Below, in pieces: positions 13,412 to 20,311 of a stretch of DNA of 27,199 nt. A program made the translations under genes and the position numbers. The DNA is from Candidatus Pacearchaeota archaeon (GTDB lineage: Archaea > Nanobdellota > Nanobdellia > Pacearchaeales > GW2011-AR1): contig JADHVH010000005.1 in assembly GCA_016784085.1 (NCBI GenBank), forward strand, positions 1-27,199. Reading direction: 5' to 3'. The notes beneath the pieces are model-generated. The model was not told the DNA's origin and did not search any database. It saw only the letters and a list, made by a program, of their open reading frames with translations. Positions within the stretch are counted from its first letter, which is position 1. Every line of letters starts with the position of its first letter.

Positions 13412-14269
13412 CTATTTTTTCTTTTTAGAAGATAATTTTTTAGTTAATTTTTTAACTATTTTTTTAACTGGTTTCTTTTTAGCAACTTTCTTTTTTATTG
13501 GTTTTTTCTTAACTGGTTTCTTTTTAGCAACTTTCTTTTTTATTGGTTTTTTCTTAACTGGTTTCTTTTTAGCAACTTTCTTTTTTATTGGTTTTTTCTT
13601 AACAGGTTTCTTTTTTCCTAATTTTTCAGCAAGCTCTTTATTTGCCTTTCTTTTAGCAGCAGTTTCTTTTGCTTTTGTTCTCCTTTTTTCAAGTTTATCA
13701 TCTGCTAATTTTTTAAGCATTTTAGTTTTTTGCTTCTCTAATTTTAAAGATTCTTTATCAATTTCAATTTCAACAGAGGCTAAATATTTTTCATATTTAT
13801 CTAGTGCTCTTTTCAAATCTTTCAAATCTTTAGAATTATCTTTCAAAGAAAAAATACCTCCACATTCATTACAAATAAAATCATGTAATAAAGCATTTTC
13901 TTCATTAAATTCCCTGTTACATCTTTTACAGACATAAAATTGCTTATTGGACCTACTATTTATTTGGTTATTAAATTGGTTAATTCTATTTACCAAGGCT
14001 GATTTTAAAAATTCTAAAGATTTTAATATTTCTATTTTCCAAAAATATGTATACCATCCTTTTCTTTTATCTTTTTTTCTTATGGATGAAACTAAACCAT
14101 GGTCTGAAATTTTATATAAAATATTTCTTGTTTGATTTATTGTTAAATCTAATTTTTTTGCAATTAAAAATTCATTCACATGCTTCTTACTGTTCAATAA
14201 ACTAGCAATATCTTCTGCAGGTTTTCCCGCAGCAATTCCCACAACTTCTCTAAGAAATTTATCAAGCAT
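13412..14269 (-). CDS. tfe: transcription factor E (TFIIE-alpha homologue) with lysine-rich repeat tail
   Basis: TFE helps RNA polymerase open promoters. Residues 1-100 form the winged-helix domain (KHVNEFLIAKKLDLTINQTR at 29-48, the recognition region). A zinc ribbon follows with Cys114-x2-Cys117 and Cys133-x2-Cys136. These parts match ordinary archaeal TFE. Beyond about residue 150 come a charged coiled coil (150-215) and then about 65 residues made almost only of Lys, Pro, Val, Ile and Ala, repeating a 15-residue unit of the KKPVKKKPIKKKVAK type. This tail makes the protein (285 residues) far longer than normal and resembles histone H1-like DNA-binding tails. The DNA behind it is three identical 45-bp repeats. 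It is first in an operon with rhomboid and SpoIIM-like genes. Confidence 0.92.
   Translation of the reverse strand: MLDKFLREVVGIAAGKPAEDIASLLNSKKHVNEFLIAKKLDLTINQTRNILYKISDHGLVSSIRKKDKRKGWYTYFWKIEILKSLEFLKSALVNRINQFNNQINSRSNKQFYVCKRCNREFNEENALLHDFICNECGGIFSLKDNSKDLKDLKRALDKYEKYLASVEIEIDKESLKLEKQKTKMLKKLADDKLEKRRTKAKETAAKRKANKELAEKLGKKKPVKKKPIKKKVAKKKPVKKKPIKKKVAKKKPVKKKPIKKKVAKKKPVKKIVKKLTKKLSSKKKK
13466..13600. repeat. three identical 45-bp tandem repeats inside tfe
   Basis: Units 13466-13510, 13511-13555 and 13556-13600 are identical base for base, with a further partial copy from 13601 that differs by one base at its start. Each unit encodes 15 residues of the lysine-rich TFE tail. Perfect identity at silent positions points to recent expansion or homogenisation. 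Confidence 0.95.
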
Positions 14270-14283
14270 TTTAATATTAAAAT
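14268..14283. promoter_or_regulatory. 16-bp perfect palindrome at the tfe start
   Basis: ATTTTAATATTAAAAT is a perfect palindrome that overlaps the first bases of the tfe start codon. It could be a regulator site, but in AT-only sequence chance is a real alternative. Confidence 0.25.
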
Positions 14284-14392
14284 CGATCTACATAAATACC
14301 TTTCGGTTTATATAATATAAAAATAAAAGTTTTTAAACCTATATTCTCTTAAGTATATATTAAAATAACTATGTTATGTTATAGCTAATCAA

Positions 14393-14944
14393 ATGGTTTT
14401 ATTTAAAAAAAAGAGAGTAGAGTCAAACCTACAGCCAGCACCTTCTCAAAACTTGCCAGAACTTCCAAAATTACCTGAACTTCCAAGGTTAGACCTCCCC
14501 CAGGTAAGTCCATTAAATGATAGAAATTCTAATAATTTACCCAGTTTTCCAAACAATGATTTAGGAAGGAAAATATCTCAAGATACTATTAAAGGGGCTA
14601 TTACTGGGGAAGAAGAGGATGATGAGGCTTTTGAGGATGAAGAATTTGATGAACAATATATAGGGTCTCCTCCTAAGTCTTTTTCAATGCCTATAAAAAA
14701 GGAATATCCTCACCCTCATAATAAAAATGGACCTGTATTTGTAAGATTGGATAAATTTCAAGAAAGTATTCATATTTTTGAAAATGCAAAAACTCAGATT
14801 ATGGAAATGGAACATTTGTTAATGAATATTAGAAAAAGAAAAGATGATGAAATGAAAGAATTAGATTCGTGGGAAAAAGACATACAAGATATTAAAAAAC
14901 AAATTGAAAGAGTTGACAACGAAGTTTTTTCTAAAGTAGAATGA
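14393..14944 (+). CDS. proline-rich and coiled-coil protein, unknown
   Basis: A 183-residue soluble protein. Residues 20-37 repeat an LPELPKLPELPRLDLP pattern. Residues 73-87 are almost all Glu/Asp with Phe, and a short segment SFSMPIKKEYPHPH (96-109) looks conserved. VFVRLDKFQESI (115-126) opens a C-terminal coiled coil of about 60 residues. No family was recognised. It overlaps the next gene by 4 bp (ATGA), so the two products probably work together, perhaps joined through their coiled coils. The proline repeat may be a docking tail. It diverges from tfe across a 123-bp AT-rich promoter region. Confidence 0.75.
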   Translation: MVLFKKKRVESNLQPAPSQNLPELPKLPELPRLDLPQVSPLNDRNSNNLPSFPNNDLGRKISQDTIKGAITGEEEDDEAFEDEEFDEQYIGSPPKSFSMPIKKEYPHPHNKNGPVFVRLDKFQESIHIFENAKTQIMEMEHLLMNIRKRKDDEMKELDSWEKDIQDIKKQIERVDNEVFSKVE

Positions 14945-15318
14945 GTAATAAAGATATTTTACATATAAAATTTGAATATGACGAGCTTATAAAATCTAAA
15001 AGAGATTTGCTTTCTACAGAAATTAGTTTATTAAAAATTGTTAAGGCTATTAAAAATTATCAATTTTTTAGAGAAGATGAATTAAAAACAAAAATAACCT
15101 TATTAAGAAAAGCTAAATTGGTGAAATCAGATTTAAAAAAATTAGAAATGACTTTTCCAAAAGTAAAAGAAACAGATCATTTTATTGAAGATAAACCAAC
15201 TCCAATAGGAGAACCCTCTATTAAAAAGAAAAAAGCAGAGAGAAAAGCTCCTTCAGATTATAATTTAGAAAGTCAACTTGCAGATATTCAAAATAAGTTA
15301 AGTTCTTTATCTGCCTAA
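14941..15318 (+). CDS. small charged coiled-coil protein, partner of the preceding gene
   Basis: A 125-residue soluble protein. The first 70 residues form a Lys/Leu-rich helical region with coiled-coil character. A Pro-rich linker (about 84-92) and a basic KKKKAERK patch follow, then a short C-terminal helix (about 108-125). The start overlaps the preceding gene by 4 bp. Nothing in it was recognised. Translational coupling and matching helical content make it a likely binding partner of the proline-rich protein. Confidence 0.75.
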   Translation: MSNKDILHIKFEYDELIKSKRDLLSTEISLLKIVKAIKNYQFFREDELKTKITLLRKAKLVKSDLKKLEMTFPKVKETDHFIEDKPTPIGEPSIKKKKAERKAPSDYNLESQLADIQNKLSSLSA

Positions 15319-15330
15319 TCTAATTAAATA

Positions 15331-15341
15331 ATTTTTTAAAG
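15331..15341 (+). promoter_or_regulatory. TATA (box A) for alaS
   Basis: ATTTTTTAAAG is centred about 25 nt before the alaS ATG, consistent with a leaderless message independent of the upstream pair. Confidence 0.5.
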
Positions 15342-15361
15342 ATTCTTTCTTATCTCAATCT

Positions 15362-17053
15362 ATGATAACTAGACAACAATTAATAAAAAAATATATTGAA
15401 TTTTTTAAAAGTAAGAATCATAAAGAAATCCCAAATGCATCCCTAATTCCTGAAAATGATCCTACTGTCTTATTTACCACAGCAGGTATGCATCCATTGG
15501 TACCTTATCTAACAGGTCAAAAACACCCTCTAGGAAAAAGACTTGTAAATGTTCAAAGATGTATTAGAACAGGGGATATTGAAGAAGTAGGAGATGACAC
15601 TCATTTAACATTTTTTGAAATGCTTGGTAATTGGAGTCTTGGAGATTATTGGAAAAAAGAAGCAATAGAATTTAGTTATGAATTTTTAACAAAAGAACTT
15701 AAAATAGATCTGAAAAAATTATCAGTTACTTGTTTTAGAGGAGAGAATAATATTCCTAAAGATAAAGAAGCAGAAGAAATTTGGAAATCTCTTGGAATAA
15801 AAAAAATAAAATTCTTAGGAAAAAAAGACAACTGGTGGGGGCCAGCAGGAAAAACAGGGCCCTGTGGACCTGATTCTGAAATGTTTATAGATGGAATAGA
15901 AATCTGGAATGATGTTTTTATGCAATATAATAAATCAGAAAAAAGTAAATATGAATCTTTAAAACAAAAAAATGTAGATACTGGAATGGGTGTTGAAAGA
16001 ACATTGGCAATAATAAATAATCAAAAAAATGTCTATGAAACAGAATTATTTAAACCAATTATAAAAAAAATCGAACATCTTTCATCAAAAAAATATGAAG
16101 ACCATAAAAAAGAAATGAGAATTATTGCAGACCACATAAAAACCTCTGTTTTTATTTTGGCAGAAGGAATTGTTCCTGGAAATTCTGAACAGGGATATGT
16201 TCTAAGAAGATTAATTAGAAGAACTATAATGAATTTGAGAAAATTAGGATTTGTTGGAACAGATTTAATTAACCCGATAGCAGAAGAGGTCTTCAAAATA
16301 TATGATTATCCTGAACTAGAAAAGAATAAAGATAAAATTTATAATGAAATAAATAAAGAAGAAGAACAGTTTCAAAAAACTCTTGAAAAAGGCTTATCTA
16401 TTTTTAATAAAACTGTAGAAAAAGAAAAAAAATTATCTGGAAAAAAAGCTTTTCTTTTATACCAATCATATGGTTTTCCAATTGAACTAACTCAAGAACT
16501 GGCCCAGGATAAAAATATTAAAATAAATTTGAAAGAATTTGAAAAAGAGCTTGCAAAACATCAGAAATTATCTAGAACTGCCACCAAAGGAAAATTTAAA
16601 GCAGGTCTTGCAGATAATTCAGAAACAACAGCTAGATTACATACTGCAACCCATCTTCTTCATACAGCCTTAAGAAAGATACTTGGAAATCATGTTCAAC
16701 AAATGGGTTCAAATATAACTCCTGAAAGATTAAGATTTGATTTTTCACATGATAAAAAATTAACAGAAGAAGAAAAACAAAAAATAGAAGATCTTGTAAA
16801 CAAACAAATTTCAAAAGGCCAAAAAGTAGAATTTAAAGAAATGTCTTATGATGAAGCTGCAAAATTAGGAGCCCTTTCTTTTTTCAGAGAAAAATATCCT
16901 GAAATTGTTAAAGTTTATTCTGTAGGGAATTTTTCAAAAGAAATCTGTGCAGGACCACATGTTAAAAATACTAAAGAAATTGGTAACTTTAAAATTCAAA
17001 AAGAATCTTCAAGTTCTGCTGGAGTAAGAAGAATCAAAGCTATTTTAAAATAA
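15362..17053 (+). CDS. alaS: alanyl-tRNA synthetase, short bacterial-like form without C-terminal domain
   Basis: Charges tRNA-Ala. Residues 1 to about 240 are the class II catalytic core: PTVLFTTAGMHPLVPYL (34-50), VQRCIRTGDIEEVGDDTHL (64-82) and FFEMLGNWSLGDYWKKEAI (84-102). A tRNA-recognition helical region follows, then an editing domain with zinc ligands HTATH (His427, His431) and CAGPH (Cys529, His533). The chain stops at residue 563 right after the editing domain, where normal enzymes (about 870 residues or more) continue into the C-Ala/DHHA1 domain. The core sequence reads like bacterial AlaRS of small-genome (CPR-like) lineages, not the typical archaeal form; transfer is suspected. 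The next gene starts its 3' end at the adjacent base, so the shortness is not a frameshift visible here. Confidence 0.93.
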   Translation: MITRQQLIKKYIEFFKSKNHKEIPNASLIPENDPTVLFTTAGMHPLVPYLTGQKHPLGKRLVNVQRCIRTGDIEEVGDDTHLTFFEMLGNWSLGDYWKKEAIEFSYEFLTKELKIDLKKLSVTCFRGENNIPKDKEAEEIWKSLGIKKIKFLGKKDNWWGPAGKTGPCGPDSEMFIDGIEIWNDVFMQYNKSEKSKYESLKQKNVDTGMGVERTLAIINNQKNVYETELFKPIIKKIEHLSSKKYEDHKKEMRIIADHIKTSVFILAEGIVPGNSEQGYVLRRLIRRTIMNLRKLGFVGTDLINPIAEEVFKIYDYPELEKNKDKIYNEINKEEEQFQKTLEKGLSIFNKTVEKEKKLSGKKAFLLYQSYGFPIELTQELAQDKNIKINLKEFEKELAKHQKLSRTATKGKFKAGLADNSETTARLHTATHLLHTALRKILGNHVQQMGSNITPERLRFDFSHDKKLTEEEKQKIEDLVNKQISKGQKVEFKEMSYDEAAKLGALSFFREKYPEIVKVYSVGNFSKEICAGPHVKNTKEIGNFKIQKESSSSAGVRRIKAILK

Positions 17054-18145
17054 TCAATCTAATCTATATTCTTCAACAAGGCCATATTTTTCACTAAGAT
17101 ATTCTAATTTAGATTTTTTAAAGAAAACAAATTTTCCTTCTCTTAATCTTTTCATTAATTTGGCATCTTTGTATTCAGGCATATTTTCAGGCAAAGACCG
17201 ACCTTCTGAAATTAAATATACTTCTGGAATTGATTTTAAAACAGTCCCATCAACATAAATTATTGAACTATCTGAAATAATTGAAGGCCCAGTTGTTTCG
17301 ATAAAACAATATCCACTATCTCCAATACCAAATTTTTCAGGGCATTTGATCCCTACAGCCTCATGATTTTCTTCAATATAATAAAAAAAAGCAGTTTCAT
17401 AACCTAATTCTTTTAATAAAAATGCCAATAGTTCTGTTTTTTCACCACAAATTCCCCTCCCCTCATATAAAACTTCATAAGGATATCTAGAATAATTAAT
17501 TTCCTGACCTCCTAAAAAAATTGTTTTATTAGAAGATTCATATTTTATATTTTGAACTAAACTTACTGCTAATCTCATTTGATCTAAACTATTATTTTCT
17601 AAATTTTGGATTTCTACAATAAGAGGTAAAAGTAATTCCCTTTGAAGATCATTATTAATATTTCTAAGTTTAAAATCTACTCTAGAAGGAGTTTCATTTT
17701 CAGAATAAGAAATTGAAACAGGGAGATCTGAAAGATAATTCATTAGATCAGAATAAACTAAAAGATTAATAGAATCTTTATTTTCTCCTAAAAAATAATT
17801 CAAATTTATTTCTTTAGAATTTTGCTTATATCTAGAAACACATAAACTTTCATTTTGGTATAAAATATTTGGACACCCACAAATTTCAGCTCTTTCAACT
17901 AAAACTCCTTCTTCACAATAATAAGGTTTATTTAAGGAACATAATCCATAAGGAGTAGAATCTCCACAACTATTTTGAAAAATTTCTTTATCATTAAAAT
18001 TGTTTAAAGAAAAATCAGAAATTATTAAAATTATTAAAATTATTAATAGAGCTATTAAAATCAATAAATAATGTTTATTCATAAATATCTTTCTTAACTT
18101 TCCTTGTTTTTCTTTTGGAATAAGTTCATTCTCTTTTATTACCAT
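17054..18145 (-). CDS. membrane-anchored transglutaminase-like protein
   Basis: A 363-residue protein with an N-terminal hydrophobic anchor (about 25-43). A Cys-rich extracytoplasmic segment (60-102: CGDST...C...C...CGC...C) follows, then a transglutaminase-like domain (about 185-290). Its triad is Cys233 in RGICGEKTELLAFLLKELGYE, His261 in ENHEAVGI and a probable acidic partner at Glu283 in FIETT. Such domains act as cysteine peptidases or amide cross-linkers at cell surfaces. The frame stays open to 18208, inside tRNA-Ser, so the ATG at 18145 is taken as start, 14 nt from the tRNA 3' end. Its stop is immediately next to the alaS stop, with no gap. Confidence 0.85.
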   Translation of the reverse strand: MVIKENELIPKEKQGKLRKIFMNKHYLLILIALLIILIILIISDFSLNNFNDKEIFQNSCGDSTPYGLCSLNKPYYCEEGVLVERAEICGCPNILYQNESLCVSRYKQNSKEINLNYFLGENKDSINLLVYSDLMNYLSDLPVSISYSENETPSRVDFKLRNINNDLQRELLLPLIVEIQNLENNSLDQMRLAVSLVQNIKYESSNKTIFLGGQEINYSRYPYEVLYEGRGICGEKTELLAFLLKELGYETAFFYYIEENHEAVGIKCPEKFGIGDSGYCFIETTGPSIISDSSIIYVDGTVLKSIPEVYLISEGRSLPENMPEYKDAKLMKRLREGKFVFFKKSKLEYLSEKYGLVEEYRLD

Positions 18146-18159
18146 TTTGAGGAAAAAAA

Positions 18160-18240
18160 CGCCGCCACCAGGAATCGAACCTGGGTGTCCGAAGGACCCT
18201 GGGCTCAAACCAGGTGCATTACCATTCTGCGCATGGCGGC
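18160..18240 (-). tRNA. tRNA-Ser(TGA)
   Basis: An 81-nt class II tRNA. The acceptor stem GCCGCCA/TGGCGGC has discriminator G, as expected for archaeal tRNA-Ser (Leu would have A). The anticodon stem CCTGG/CCAGG has loop TTTGAGC, anticodon UGA. The long variable arm has stem GTCC/GGAC, and the T arm CCAGG/CCTGG has loop TTCGATT. The D stem is weak (GCG/TGC) and leaves only one base between it and the acceptor stem instead of two. CCA is not encoded. A run of T follows the 3' end, and a TATA-like TTTTAA lies about 26 nt upstream. Confidence 0.92.
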
Positions 18241-18287
18241 CTAATCTAATTTAACAAGAATAAGTTAAAAGGCTTTCTATTAAGAAG

Positions 18288-18299
18288 TTTTTTAAAAAA
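18288..18299 (+). promoter_or_regulatory. TATA (box A) for the M64-like peptidase gene
   Basis: TTTTTTAAAAAA is centred about 24-25 nt before the ATG at 18318, consistent with a leaderless message. Confidence 0.45.
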
Positions 18300-18317
18300 C
18301 TATATCCTCCATTTATA

Positions 18318-20000
18318 ATGAGCGTTAGTTTTTCAATGAGGTATATTATAGTTGCTTTTCTTTCAATAGTTGTCATTATACTAGGTTTGACAATTGTTAT
18401 GAAAACAACAGAAGTTGCAGAAATATTAAATGAGATTCCGGCCCCTGCAAATCCTAATAAAATATCTCTTCAAATAGAACCTTCAAGTTCTCAAGAAGGA
18501 ACTCATTTTTTTATTAAAGCTAAATTAAGTGAGGAAAGAGAACAACAAGATATTGATTTATTAATTAAAACAGAAGGTTATTCTTCTAATATAAAATTAT
18601 TTGATGATGGAAATCATTTTGATGAAGAAGAAAAAGATGGGATCTATGGGGGATTTTTTGATTCCACTGATAAACCCCTTGGAAAATATGAAATTTCTAA
18701 ACAAGAAAAAAATCTCTCTAATTTTTTAGTTTATGAACCTGGATGTGAACCTATTTTTGGAACAAGTAAAAATAATAAAATAAATTTTTTATTTATTCCC
18801 TCTGGATATAATGATTATAATGAATTTAAATCAGATGCTCTTGATCTTCTTGAAGGGAAAAATTCTATTTTAAAAGAAGAACCTTTTTCACTTAGGTTAG
18901 ATCGTATTTCTGTTTCAATTGTAAATACTACTCAAAATATAGGTTGTTTAACAGGTTGTCAGGGAATTTCTGCAGCAATATGTTGTAATAATGAAGCTGT
19001 TTTAACTCAAGCTTCCCAATGTAACTATGATTCACTACTTGTTTTAGTTAATGAAGATGATTATTGTGGGTCTGCATCTAGTTATGCAAAAGTATGTGCT
19101 AAAAATGAAAAGGCCCCTAAAATTTTAATGCATGAATTAGGGCATAGTTTTGGAGGGCTTGCAGATGAATATAACTATGATGAAGTTTATTCTGGATATA
19201 ATATTGGTAAAGTGGATGCTCCAAATTGTGATGCTTCTTCTTGTGAAAAATGGGCAGGAATTACAAGTGATTGTTTCCAAGGATGTACCTATTCTTCTCT
19301 TTATAGGTCTGTTAAAGGAAATTCTATAATGTACGACCTTTTCCCAGAATATAATCTAATTGGTAAAAATCATATTAAAAATATAATAGATACCGGGATT
19401 TCAAAAAAAGTAGAGGTTAATTTTTTGGCTCCTCCTGAAAAAAGTTATGTTATTAATTTAAAATATGACCGGGGTAAATTTGAATTTGAAAATGCTTACT
19501 TAAAACCAATTAGGTCTGAAATAGGAAGAGTTTCTTCAGATTATACTCTTGTTTTAAAAGATTTTATTGGAAAAACTATTTTTACTTCAAATATTTCTGT
19601 TCCAAATCTTATTTTGCCTTTACCTGGAACTAATGCTACACCCATACTTATTTCTAATTTTACCTACCCTCTATTAGTACCTTATTTTCCAGAAGCAGGA
19701 GAATTAGAAATTTTATTTTCAAATCAAGTTATTACAGAGATAGATCTTAAAACATTTTCAGATACCTGCGGAGATTCTATTTGTTCTGAAAAGGAAAATA
19801 ATTTAAATTGTTTAAAAGATTGCCCTATTGAAAGAGATGGATTCTGCCAAAGAAGCCAATGTGATCCAGATTGTCCAAGTCAAAGCAATTGTCAAGAAAA
19901 AGAATCTCTATTAGAAAAAATTCAACTACTTTTGGTGATAATGTTTATAGTAGGAATTCTAGGATTAATAGTTTATGAAAATATTGGAAAAAAGAAATAG
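18318..20000 (+). CDS. M64-like zinc metallopeptidase with two membrane anchors
   Basis: A 560-residue surface protein. The N-terminal membrane helix spans about 8-27. A beta domain (about 48-140) has an Asp/Gly loop LFDDGNHFDEEEKDGIYGG (94-112), possibly metal-binding. The catalytic domain (about 150-365) carries HELGHSFGGLADEY (272-285): zinc ligands His272 and His276, catalytic Glu273, and nearby Asp283/Glu284. The pattern and the LFIPSGYND opening (158-166) match the IgA-peptidase M64 family. Many cysteine pairs surround it. A C-terminal CGDSICSEKEN...C...DC module (484-502) precedes a second membrane helix (about 535-554) with a KKK end. An alternative start at Met7 is possible. It is probably an external protease acting on host or environmental proteins, but its substrate is unknown. 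Confidence 0.85.
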   Translation: MSVSFSMRYIIVAFLSIVVIILGLTIVMKTTEVAEILNEIPAPANPNKISLQIEPSSSQEGTHFFIKAKLSEEREQQDIDLLIKTEGYSSNIKLFDDGNHFDEEEKDGIYGGFFDSTDKPLGKYEISKQEKNLSNFLVYEPGCEPIFGTSKNNKINFLFIPSGYNDYNEFKSDALDLLEGKNSILKEEPFSLRLDRISVSIVNTTQNIGCLTGCQGISAAICCNNEAVLTQASQCNYDSLLVLVNEDDYCGSASSYAKVCAKNEKAPKILMHELGHSFGGLADEYNYDEVYSGYNIGKVDAPNCDASSCEKWAGITSDCFQGCTYSSLYRSVKGNSIMYDLFPEYNLIGKNHIKNIIDTGISKKVEVNFLAPPEKSYVINLKYDRGKFEFENAYLKPIRSEIGRVSSDYTLVLKDFIGKTIFTSNISVPNLILPLPGTNATPILISNFTYPLLVPYFPEAGELEILFSNQVITEIDLKTFSDTCGDSICSEKENNLNCLKDCPIERDGFCQRSQCDPDCPSQSNCQEKESLLEKIQLLLVIMFIVGILGLIVYENIGKKK

Positions 20001-20002
20001 AA

Positions 20003-20272
20003 TTAATCAAAAATTCTTTTCCACCATGATTTTTTTATTTTAACAGGATTATCATTTTCATCAACAACTTCATATTTTATCATGGGTTTTTCTTTTAAAA
20101 CAGGAGCTGTTTGAGCTAATTCTTTATTGGCCTGAACAATAGCACTTTCAACACTAGTTCTTGAATAACCTTGATCAATTAATGCCCATTTAAGAGAATC
20201 TGCAGTATATCCTTTAGAAATATTTTTTTTAAAATAATCAACAAGGTTTTTTTTAGGAGATTCTTTAATCAT
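20003..20272 (-). CDS. small conserved-looking protein, unknown
   Basis: An 89-residue protein from the ATG at 20272; a TTG 18 nt further out also opens the frame. The ATG is preferred because the minus strand carries TTTTTAAAC about 26 nt upstream. Residues 7-55 form a helical bundle-like region (DYFKKNISKGYTADSLKWAL, then IDQGYSRTSVESAI) that recalls UBA- or SAP-like three-helix folds. Then come a Pro/Lys stretch, a short acidic DENDNPVKI segment and a basic KKSWWKRIFD end. It looks like an interaction adaptor with a membrane- or nucleic-acid-contacting tail. No family assigned. It converges with the metallopeptidase gene, 2 bp away. Confidence 0.75.
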   Translation of the reverse strand: MIKESPKKNLVDYFKKNISKGYTADSLKWALIDQGYSRTSVESAIVQANKELAQTAPVLKEKPMIKYEVVDENDNPVKIKKSWWKRIFD

Positions 20273-20311
20273 ATTTAGAAAAAAAATCAATAGTTTAAAA
20301 ATATAATTATA

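Noticed and set aside
13404..13937. 177-codon open frame antisense to tfe
   Set aside because: It is the reverse strand of the lysine-rich repeats, read as Phe/Leu/Thr repeats. The TFE frame has clear domains.
18146..18208. N-terminal extension of the transglutaminase-like frame
   Set aside because: It lies in tRNA-Ser; translation from the ATG at 18145 gives a normal membrane anchor.
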